Assembly: GCF_026151205.1 (NCBI RefSeq)
Contig: NC_087077.1
Coordinates: forward strand, 20,481,510 to 20,545,509
Origin: Bolinopsis microptera
Taxonomy: Eukaryota; Ctenophora; Tentaculata; Lobata; Bolinopsidae
Length of the DNA stretch: 64,000 bases
Direction of reading: 5' to 3'
Shown: in pieces, positions 37,001 through 49,000 of the stretch
Layout of the letters: each line of letters begins with the position of its first letter
Numbering within the stretch: the first letter of the stretch is position 1
Translations under genes and position numbers: made by a program
The notes under the pieces: generated by a model
The model's input: only the letters and a program-made list of their open reading frames with translations
Databases searched by the model: none
What the model was told of the DNA's origin: nothing

Positions 37001-40000
37001 CTTCATGGACTGGAGGAGGAAGGGGTCAATGTAGGAGTTGTCGTTGAGGAGGTCCAAGTATGGGATTCTGGCTACCCCATCGAACACACCCTCATTTTGT
37101 TCCGGCCACAGTCTGCAGGAGTGATGATTGGTTATGATTGGTTAACTGTTTGGAAAAAGTTAATCCTTGTAATTATAGGTTGCTTCATAATCGTTTATAG
37201 TCGGTCAGATTATTGCAATAGTTTCTTTTTCGAACCCATGATTCTTAAATAAGTATGTTTAACTCTGAAATTATGTACTTACTTTTCCAAAAGGTCGGGA
37301 AGTAAAGCTGTTGCGGGAGCAACCAAAAGTAAAACCAGTGCGAACAGTTTCATAGCTATAATAAGATTCGGTAGAATTAAAGTCACTGCAAATTAGGAAT
37401 TTTAGTACTTCACCGAATACAATTAGGAATTTTTCCCGACAAAATTGGGAGCAACATTTCTAATAAATACTTTTTAAATGAACAATGAAACAGCAATATC
37501 AGCGTTTTATAATGCATTTCAATTGTATGGAAATAGTAGGTAATCCTTAAATATCAAATTTATATGTGTACAAAATTTTAGTTTAAAATAATCCTAGTCT
37601 TTACGGCAAAGAAAAAGTTTAGAAAAATTGAAATTTCTTCATTTTAGAGTTTGCTTATCTTAACAATAATTTAGTTACACATGTAATTCTAATGTCCATT
37701 TATTTCAGAAGATGTCGTCATTTCATTTATAGACCGTTGTTATGTCGAAGGTATCTGAATTTCTCATACCGTTTCAATCTAACCACGTTGAGAACTCATC
37801 CTCATCTCCTAAGGATTGATAAGCTGTCATAAAAAGTAATTAGGACTTAATGACAAGAAATTTGTAAACCTAAAATAATTCAAAGATTCTTAGCAAAATT
37901 TTGATGGGTCTTTACAGGATTTGAGGAGTTAGCAGTAAATGTATAGTTTTTGAGGATCTTACTGTTTAGTAGTAGAAGAGTTCAATAGCACCAAGGTAGT
38001 CCTTGATCCATTCTCCGAAGATAGTGTATTTTTGTCCAGCGTCGGTCAGTTTACCGCTCACACTTCGGCTGATATCAGCATCGAATCTGAAAGGAAATGA
38101 CGTAAGAAATCAATGAAATTTACCTTACTATACATAGTAATCTTACTGTCATACTACATGTAGTATGACAGTAAGATTTGCAAAGTAAGAAATCAATAAG
38201 GAATAAAAAGCAGAGAATCTTAAACAAAGTTTAAACTCACTGGGGTCCCAGGAAGTAGGTGATAGAGTATCTATCAAAGTCAACTTCAGCAACTCTATGT
38301 CTGACTGAGGGCACCTTGTTGTCGATGAGGTCATCTACCAGCTTTCCGATGTTGACGATGAAGGAGTTTTCTCCGGTCACGGGAACGGCTCGGTACTGGT
38401 TCTTGTAGAGCACCTAAAAGATTTTATCGTTTAAAGATTGAAAGAATTCTCGTTTAGTGGCTGAGAGTTATGAAAATATTAATTGACCTTTCGTCAGGAT
38501 CAAATTTTATAGAGCACATTTCAAATTTTGCATTAGGATTTAAATTGTTACCTCAAGACCATCGTTGTTGAAGGTGGAGAGGACGGTGACGGTAGAGTCA
38601 ATGTGTTCCAGTTCTCTCAGGAGAGTTCCGTCAAAGTCAGAGTACATGTTGCTGTTGATCCTTGAGAAATGTATTGTCAGAAAGGATTGGTAAACAAGAA
38701 GTTATTTAAATTAAGGAAATAAAAGTAATTCTAAGGTTAATACTGGACGAAGAAGAATGTTTCTTACTTTCTTCGGATGGGGTATTTCCTGAGTCCCATA
38801 GCAGAGAACTCGTCCTCAGAAAAGAGAGCGGGCAGGTTGGGGTACTCCATGGCTCGGGCAATGCTCCTGATGAAAGCTCTTCCGACGTTCCTCCTGATTT
38901 CGAATCCAGCCTGGAAGGTCTCCTTGAATACTTTGTCGAAGGTGCAGTTTCCAGTCTCGGGCCATACGTTGGGTTCCTGGCAGTCGTATCTGAGTTTCTC
39001 GAGGATGTCGTCACTTTCGAAGCTTGCAGCTCGGGTCTCGTGGGGTCCAATGTTGTAGAGGTTCTTGTATTGGAGGGTGTTCTCAACATCGTCAAGTCCG
39101 GGGCAGTATCCTGGATATTAGTTATTTTAGCGCCATATTCAAGAATTGCATCACCTATATTAGCAAAATTATAAATCTTAGATAATTTTTATGATAAATG
39201 AAAATTAATCAAATGATCACCTCGATAAGCATTCTTGTTGGCGGGGTTGTGTCTCCTGATAGCAATCTCGTCCTTGACATCCTCATCCAGATCGTAGAAC
39301 TGCTTCATGATGTCCTGCTCAAGAGAAGCGCTGTACTCAGGGACATCCACAACGTAGAAATATCCGTATTTCTTCATGGACTGGAGGAGGAAGGGGTCAA
39401 TGTAGGAGTTGTCGTTGAGGAGGTCCAAGTATGGGATTCTGGCTACCCCATCGAACACACCCTCATTTTGTTCCGGCCACAGTCTGCAGGAGTGATGATT
39501 GTTTATGATTGGTTAACTGTTTGGAAAAGGTTAATCCTTGCAATTATAGGTTGCTGCATAATCGTTTATAGTCGGTCAGATTATTGCAATAGTTTCTTTT
39601 TTGAACCCATGATTCTTAAATAACTATGTTTAAATTATGTACTTACTTTTCCAAAAGGTCGGGAAGTAAAGCTGTTGCTGGAGCAACCAAAAGTAAAACC
39701 AGTGCGAACAGTTTCATAGCTATAATAAGATTCGGTAGAATTAAAGTCACTGAAAATTAGGAATTTAAGTACTTCACCGAATACTATTGGGAGTTTTCCC
39801 GACAAAATGGGGAGAAACATTTCTAATAAATACTTTTTAAATGAACAATGAAACAGCAATATCAGCGTTTTATAATGCATTTCAATTGTATGGAAATAGT
39901 AGGTAATCCTTAAATATCAAATTTATATGTGTACAAAATTTTAGTTTAAAATAATCCTAGTTAAGTCTTTACGGCAAAGAAAAAGTTTATAAAAATTGAA

Positions 40001-43000
40001 ATTTCTTCATTTTAGAGTTTGCTTATCTTAACAATAATTTAGTTACACATGTAATTCTAATGTCCATTTATTTCAGAAGATGTCGTCATTTCATTTATAG
40101 ACCTTTGTTATGTCGAAGGTATCTGAATTTCTCATACCGTTTCAATCTAACCACGTTGAGAACTCATCCTCATCTCCTAAGGATTGATAAGCTGTCATAA
40201 AAAGTAATTAGGACTTAATGACAAGAAATTTGTAAACCTAAAATAATTCAAAGATTCTTAGCAAAATTTCGATGGGTATTTACAGGATTTGAGGAGTTAG
40301 CAGTAAATGTATAGTTTTTGATGATCTTACTGTTTAGTAGTAGAAGAGTTCAATAGCACCAAGGTAGTCCTTGATCCATTCTCCGAAGATGGTGTATTTT
40401 TGTCCAGCGTCGGTCAGTTTACCGCTCACACTTCGGCTGATATCAGCATCGAATCTGAAAGGAAATGACGTAAGAAGTCAATGAAATTTACCTTACTATG
40501 TAGTATGACAATAAGATTTGAAGAGTAATAATTGTCTTGTTTGTAATTTGTAAAGTTCGTAGATTCCTCTACAGGGTCATCGAATAGTTCGATCGCCCTT
40601 GTTTTACAGTACACTACATTGTAGATGTTCTGAAGGAGTATCCTACGATTCTTGATCTTTTGGCACAGGCATCTCTCCTCATTTAACCCTCAATCAAGTT
40701 TCCTATCCGTCGGTTGAGTCGACCGAGGAGATCGCATAGATCCAATGAATCCTTAGCTACTCCCTAAACTGAGTGACACAGGGATTCGAACCCTTAACCT
40801 TCTGTACAGAAGGTGGAAGCTCTAACCACTAGGCCACCCAGCCCCAGTAAGAAATCAATAAGGAATAAAAAGCAGAGAATCTTAAACAATGTTTAAACTT
40901 ACTGGGGTCCCAAGAAGTAGGTGATAGAGTATCTATCAAAGTCAACTTCAGCAACTCTATGTCTGACTGAGGGCACCTTGTTGTCGATGAGGTCATCTAC
41001 CAGCTTTCCGATGTTGACGATGAAGGAGTTTTCTCCGGTCACGGGAACGGCTCGGTACTGGTTCTTGTAGAGCACCTAAAAGATTTCATCGTTTAAAAAT
41101 TGAAAGAATTTTCGTTTAGTGGCTGAGAGTTATGAAAATATTAATTGACCTTTCGTCAGGATCAAATTTTATAGAAGACATTATAAATTTAGCATTAGGA
41201 TTTAAATTTTTACCTCAAGACCATCGTTGTTGAAGGTGGAGAGGACGGTGACGGTAGAGTCAATGTGTTCCAGTTCTCTCAGGAGAGTTCCGTCAAAGTC
41301 AGAGTACATGTTGCTGTTGATCCTTTGAGAAATGTATTGTCAGAAAGGATTGGTAAACAAGAGGTTATTTAAGTTAAGGAAATAAAGGTAATTCTAAGGT
41401 TATTTAAGGATTCAGAACGTGAGCGAATACATATGAATCTAAATTGTAAATGTACGGCTGATAGTACTGGACGAAGAAGATCATTTCTTACTTTCTTCGG
41501 ATGGGGTATTTCCTGAGTCCCATAGCAGAGAACTCGTCCTCAGAAAAGAGAGCGGGCAGGTTGGGGTACTCCATGGCTCGGGCAATGCTCCTGATGAAAG
41601 CTCTTCCGACGTTCCTCCTGATTTCGAATCCAGCCTGGAAGGTCTCCTTGAATACTTTGTCGAAGGTGCAGTTACCAGTCTCGGGCCACACGTTGGGTTC
41701 CTGGCAGTCGTATCTGAGTTTCTCGAGGATGTCATCACTCTCGAAGCTTGCAGCTCGGGTCTCGTGGGGTCCAATGTTGTAGAGGTTCTTGTATTGGAGG
41801 GTGTTCTCAACATCGTCAAGTCCGGGGCAGTATCCTGGATATTGGTTATTTTAGTGCCATATTCAAGAATTTTATCATCGATAGTAGTAAAATTATAAAT
41901 CTTAGATAACCCGTATGATAAACGAAAATTAATTAAATGATCACCTCGATAAGCGTTCTTGTTGGCGGGGTTGTGTCTCCTGATAGCAATCTCGTCCTTG
42001 ACATCCTCATCCAGATCGTAGAACTGCTTCATGATGTCCTGCTCAAGAGAAGCGCTGTACTCAGGGACATCCACAACGTAGAAATATCCGTATTTCTTCA
42101 TGGACTGGAGGAGGAAGGGGTCAATGTAGGAGTTGTCGTTGAGGAGGTCCAAGTATGGGATTCTGGCTACCCCATCGAACACACCCTCATTTTGTTCCGG
42201 CCACAGTCTGCAGGAGTGATGATTGGTTATGATTCGTTAAATGTTTGGAATAAGCTAATCATTTCAATTATAGGTTGCTGCATAATTGTCTATAGTTGGG
42301 CAGATTATTGTAATAGTTTATTTTTCGAACCCATGATTCTTTGTGTAGTTATGGCAACCAGTATTTGAGAGGTAAATTTATAAACTCACATGATAAATAT
42401 ACTCACTTTTCCAAAAGATCGGGAAGTAAAGCTGTTGCTGGAGCAACCAAAAGTAAAACCAGTGCGAACAGTTTCATACCTAAAACAACATAAAATCAAG
42501 TTAATCTTAGGCCCAAGTTCACTACAAATATTTGAATTTACTTCATGGATTTAAATATCGACGAATTTACTATCAAGGACACGTAAAGGGCGTCATTTAG
42601 AGATATAGAATGTGTTATGAACAAAGAGGTCAAAGTGGACATTGGCTCGAGAGCAAACATGAGAACTTTTCCTCTCGAGAATTGTGAGGATGACTGAACA
42701 GAGGAGTCTATTTAAATGCTTTTGTGGCATCATGTGATCATGTGATTGCAACTCCAATTACACCTCTGCAACGTGGTAAATGCGATTTTAGAGATAAGGA
42801 AACCAGAATAGAACAAGCTGTTCCACGCTGCAGTTTTGGCAAGCTGCACTAAATTAAATCAAAAGTATCATGGTAATTGTACCAGCCTATTTTCGTAGCA
42901 GATAAGGTTTTAAATGCTTGATATCTTTATTGATATCAAAAACAACGGACGCGGATGTAAAAAAGCAGCTTCTGTTATATTCCTGGTCTTAAGCAAGATT

Positions 43001-46000
43001 AGGCGAGGAACTTGATAATATCTAACAGTATTAGAAAGTGCAGGCATGGAGTTACCTTTTCTTGGAAAAATCTAGATAACAAATCTAGATGCTTAATAAT
43101 CCAAGTCAAACTAACTGAATAAACTTTGTAATATTTCATGTGATTCGAATTTACTAAAGGCCATGACTTGAGCCCAATGACTTACCCCTTTTTTCAGTAC
43201 TCTTACTTACTAAAATATAAGATAATATTATACATGTTAAAAATTTTTGACGCACAAATTAAGTTTTGCACAAACCATTTTATTACGGGTTGATTATCCG
43301 GGGTCCCTTATTTTAACGCCACTTTTTAACTGCATTGGTACTGTGATATTTTATCCAAGTAAAAGGACATGACGATGGTAGACGAGTGTCTGGGTGAATT
43401 TAAAGTTGGAAACTCAGCTCTGCTAATCTGTTAGAGAACGGTTTCTTTAAAGCTTTCTGTAAAGAACTGGTTTCCACAGTAACACGTGTAGTTGTAAAGA
43501 ACCTGTCGACTTTTTTGTTGGGGACTGGCCCGTGGTACCAGCCAATGTTTACTCATATCAATGGTAATAAGAAATTCAACCCCGTGGGGCACATGCATAA
43601 ATATATTATGTAAAGGAAATCTCAATTTATTTAATTTAGACTCTACCGGTAAAGTACAATGAAGGTTTATAACTTAAAGTTTTATTTCTCAAATGGTTAA
43701 TAGGTAACAGATAAAAAATAAAACAAGACTGAGCACTTCATAATTTTAAGAATTGAGATAATTTTAAGAATTGACTTAGTTTTTTCAATTTTTAAAATGG
43801 ACGGCGTGTTTGTAACTTGATTTGAAATACGCAGAGATATAAAAGAATGTTGGCAGTGTAATTGATGAGATATGCGACGTTTATTGAGTGATGCTTAAGT
43901 TTGTGCATTATATAATCTAAGATGTAGAGACAAGGTTATTATCGGCATTTTGGTTTATGTTACGCTTTGATTTTCTTAGTCCTGTTATGCAAAATAACAT
44001 GAAATTAGGCCATTCGTCTTCGATGTTTTCATTTTGCTGATCGATGAGCATAGTTTTTATACAAGTTTTATAAATGTTCAGGTTAAATAGACTCGGCGGG
44101 GAAGTTGCTGCAACATTATATCGGTTTATTGCTAATAATGGACCTTTAAAAAATACTGAGTTGTTGTAAGGGTGTTGACCATACTTTTCTGACCATTGTG
44201 TATAACCATTAGTTATCTGCGGTGCAGTTAGAACTTCTGCAGCTTAGTTTTCTGCGGTGCAGTTAGAACTTTTGCAGCTACGGTATCTGATATATCTAAT
44301 TGTACCACTCGAACTTCAAATTTTTGGATATCAAATTTTACCAATATCTTATAATAAAATTATATATCAATAATTCAATTTGTCCATTGAACCTCATGTA
44401 CTTCAAAATTCCAATATTTATTCAGCGATACATCTCACGTCATTAGTTCACCAGAAGCAGGAAAATAAGTAGCCCAGTTTTAATATCTCACTCATTTACT
44501 GCCTGATTAAGAAGTGCCAGCTTTTGAGAAAAGACAATTTTTTTGAGAAAAAACAATTCTATTATTTATCACCAATTCAATACACAATCAATCAATAAAT
44601 TTTTTTTCTGGATGGTCACCGTAATGGGTGCCACATGCCTAGCATGAAATATTTACCTACTTACTTGCACTTGTGTAGGTCTGTAGAAGCATTAGAATCG
44701 GGCGTTGCCTGCCACAGGCTATCCCGAATTTAGAAGCTTGCTTTAATAATAATTAATAATATCCGAATAAACTTGATTTCAAAGTAAATGATACAAGTAT
44801 GCTGGCAGCTAGCGCGCTTGTATTTAATAATAATACACGCTGTTAAAGTGGGTGGTTTTGTAGGTGATTTTGTCACTGTCAGGGATTATAGTATATAGCT
44901 ATTAGTTGGGTAACGATTGTTGCAGGCCGCGGTTTTTAACTAATCGATAACGCGAGGTTAAATACGTGGCAGCGGTGTAAATTAGTAAAACTAGCAGGAA
45001 CCCGTCTAACCCTAAAATGGTGTCAAGACTCAAGAGACTAAAACAATTATTACCTATTTAATTCGCGTTTTTGACTGGGGTAACGTAAACAATGTTTATA
45101 TTTTAAAATGTAATTTGACTTGTTGCCGATTTGGATTGAAATTTTCTGCCTTATAAAATGACGCGAACGTGCACATCTTTTTTATAATACCTTTTTCTGT
45201 AACAGCTATTCTTTAATGTAATGTATTACCTACTTTGGTTACTTTGGTGGGGAGGCCGACAAAGGGGGGTCCCCGAATATAAGGAGTCAGATCATAAACA
45301 GGATTAAACAGGATTAAACATAAATTTGTCAATGAGAGCCCTAACACTCACGTCTTGACTATACATCAATATAATAGAAATATGACGTATAATTAGTGAT
45401 GTGACGTATAATTAATGATGTGATCCATCAGTAGAATTTAATTGACCCAGAAATGAGCTAGATATAGGGTAGAACATTCTTCAACTTCTGGCTGAGCTCT
45501 GAGTCGTTGATCTCAGTATGAACTATGAAATGTGTCAGTTATAAGAGGAGAAGAGTCAGTTTCAGAAACACTTTGATTATGAGACTGCTGAGTAGGGGAG
45601 GTAGTCTGACTGTTCTGCCCACTCATAATCCTGGACAATGCGGGATCCAGTTTGGTGACACTGTTATGTCTAGATTTAGATTTCCTGGGTTTGTCGGGGT
45701 TGTGTGAAGCTTTACAGTCCCAACACATCCACACGTGACCAGATAGGAGACTGATTATAGACGCTTCCGTCATACATTTATGAAAGTTTTGACAAACTCA
45801 CAGTTGTGTGATCCCTGGTAACATGTGCAACAATGAAATAAAGGTGACTCTTCAGCATCCAATTCGACAACATACTGTTCGTTGCAGTCGTTGCAGGAGG
45901 TGGGAACTGGGAAGAAATGAAGAGATACCAAACATGATGTGGTATACCAATGATTCCTTCGTATACAGTTTATTTTTATCTTCGTCAGCAAGGTCAATAC

Positions 46001-49000
46001 TGAAAAACTCTGCACGTGGCTCAAGCATATCGAGATTGAACTGATTCAGTTGTTTGTAGTTGACTGTTCGCAGAGCCACACTTTGACTTAATTACTGATA
46101 CCTCTCCAACAAGACCTGACAACTTTACAAGGCCAAAAGAGATAAAGCTTGAAGTAAGTTTGATAGCATTGATAAAGAGTTATTTATAACTAGGTAATGT
46201 AGCGTAATAATTCAGTAATATAAAGTGAGATTATAGCGGGATTTGGTGAGGGATTGGGGGATTATATTACAGTTAATATTCTAGAGAGATGTGTTGGTTG
46301 TCGAACATGTCATTGACAGAGAGGTAGTAGTCCCGGAAATATTGCAGTGAGGACACGTTTAACCAGTATGACTGTGCTAGGTGAAATTAAATTCCTTCAT
46401 TTTCTTCATGTTAGTTATTGCTGCTATGCTAATCTTTGTATTTGTTTTGGTTTCCTAACCTTATCTCTAAGTCTATTTAGGTACAGCAGAAAATATTATG
46501 CCCCCTGAATAAAGATTTAACAGGTTCTCCAGAAACCTTTTGTGTCTTATTGAATTATTTTTTAGGGAACAGGACTGGTTTTTGGTACACCGGCCAATAT
46601 TTACAAAATCATATGATACATAAAAATACAATTTGATTAGATATACGTGAATAGGAGTATTAACAAGAATTTCGCCGCGGTAACACCACGCACGATCAAA
46701 TTTCCCTACTGCATACAATCTAATTGTTCTACTTTATTGTATCCCAGAGTGGTGTTTGGCGCATGTACAATGTAATAAACGTTAATATTATATTAGGCGT
46801 GCAGAACTTGAAAAATCCTGCGCGCATCTGAGGTGTCGCCGTCGATCTGTATGTGGTTTGGTTGTAGATCATTTCATACTTTGCGCGGTTTTGTTTCGTG
46901 TTAACAATAACGATATGCGTATCATGTCACGTCATATTACTGCATCGTATGCCAACTTATTGACTGTAATAAAATATGCTGTCTCGTCTTAGTTATTATT
47001 TGTATCTAACATAAACTAATACATTTTGATTCTTACTCGACACATCACAGCACCATCGACTTTCGAGCCTTTTATTCGATATAGGATTCTTTAAAAGCAT
47101 ACCACAATCTTGATATTATAGATGCTTCTTGAATGTAACTGTGAAGTAACATTTGTTCTCAACTATGTATTCCAATGCTTTCTACCATTCAGTGTCGATT
47201 AACTGTTAAAGGTAATCGTACTGTAGTGCGACACGTACTCTAGTGCGACACGTACTCTAGTGCGAAGTCCGACAAAAACACCCTATGTCGCACTACAGTA
47301 CGTGTCGCACTACGATCCAGGTAGCGTACCCTAGTGCGACAAAATATCCTGACTTATTTCCAAGTTCAGGTCACATCCTATCCTTCTTATGGACCATTAA
47401 GTGATTCGTCGGGTCGGTTCACGTCACTTATTTCGAAGTGATCTTGCGAATACGATTCGTCGGTTCACATCACGTGTTTCGAAGTTATCCACTGATCATA
47501 ATTCCTTCGGGTCAGTTCAAGCCACGTATGCAGTGTGTGATCCACTGGGTAACTCTTAAGCAGCATATGATCCTCATTCCTATCACACGCATCGTATGAA
47601 GGTATATCTCCGATTGGGATAACAAGTTCATATGCTTGGGCCATAAATAAGGTCACCTACCTACCTATTGAACCTATTGATAGGTTTAGAAGTAGGCATC
47701 TTCACGGCCATCACGCAATCTGCGGACCACCTCCTTGACTGCACCAGTCTATTATCGAGTTAGAGTTTTCTGCACTGTATCCAGGAGTAGGGGGCTTGTC
47801 TGGAAGGGTGTCTAGGAAGTTTCCAAGAGATGTCTTGAAGCTTGTCAAAGTCCTTTGAGTATTGACAATTTTGGGGAGAACATTCCAGAGTCTTCCAGCT
47901 CTCACTGCGAATGAGTGGTCGTAGGTGGAGCGTGCAGCAGCTGATGCTTTTTTTGTGAGAGAAGGGAGTATAACTTTAACTCCCAGTCTGGCATTCTCTC
48001 TGAACTGTACATCTAGGTCATTTGGACATATACCCTGGAGAACTTTCCACAGATGTATGATAGTGTAGCGTTCTCGGCGTCTTTGCAGTGATGCAAGTTT
48101 CAGTTCCTTCAGTCTATTCCAATAATCGGTGTCTCTGAGCCCTAGAATTCGTCTAGTGAACTGGCGTTGTATGCTCTCGATAGACTGGATATCATAGATC
48201 TTGTTTGGATTCCAAAGCGGGCAGCAGTACTCCACTCTGGACCTTATCAGGGATTTGTAGAGCTGGAGCATAACAGGTGTTGTCCTGTCTTTGAATACTC
48301 CAAGAACCCAAGATGCCATCTGACGTGCCTTGTCAACCATGATGTTGATATGTGGTGTCCAGGAGTAATCATCGGACATGTTGACTCCTAGGTCACGCAC
48401 TAATGGGCTTCTTTCTATGACTGATCCATTTGGAGTGGTGTAGTTTGTGATGTCACTCATAAATGGCAGCTCCTCTGAAAGTGATTTAGAGGCCGGTGTT
48501 CTATAGCAAACAAGTTCAAACTTGTTTTCGTGCAGTTTCATGTTGTTGTCCTCGGACCAACGTATGATTCTGTTTAGATCTTCTTGAAGAAGATTGCAGT
48601 CGTTTAACGTCGATATTTTTCTGCCTATTCGGGTGTCATCGGCAAAGCTGCTAAGTTTGGAATCTTTCACGTACTGATCTAGATCGTTGACGTAAAGAAG
48701 AAAGAGGATTGGACCAAGTACAGTCCCCTGCGGTACTCCACTGATAACCGGCATTGGCCTAGAATGTTTTCCGTCGACAATGACCGTTTGAGTCCTATCA
48801 AGGAGGAATTGCTCAATCCATTTGTACAGATTACCTTGTATTCCATACGACTTAACCTTTTTAAGAAGTAGGGAATGATCCACCTTGTCGAAGGCTTTAG
48901 CATAAGTCACGATGATTCATTGATTCTACCAAAGCATCGAAAAACATCAACATGTCTTCTTCAATCACCTTCATTCCTGGACGCACTACTGGTTCAAGAA

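Larger units (their letters stand above)
28573..42477 (-). repeat. Tandem array of six FYY oxygenase genes
   Basis: Six copies of one six-exon gene, all on the minus strand, with stop codons at 28573, 30924, 33275, 35628, 37966 and 40334 (spacing 2351, 2351, 2353, 2338, 2368). Introns and the roughly 600-bp spacers are also conserved at a high level, so the unit duplicated as a whole. The order of transcription is F (rightmost) to A. Copies D and E share a deletion in intron 3; D, E and F share an upstream sequence block near attgcaatag. The whole array lies inside an intron of the JmjC gene on the other strand. Confidence 0.95.

Noticed and set aside
40740-40845. A functional tRNA gene
   Set aside because: A and B boxes are present but the anticodon arm is degenerate and the sequence continues into a non-tRNA body with flanking duplication, so it is a SINE head.
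28573-42477. Bacterial contamination or a very recent bacterial transfer of the IPNS-like genes
   Set aside because: Each copy has five GT-AG introns and a signal peptide, and the array sits inside an animal gene's intron. An ancient transfer cannot be excluded.
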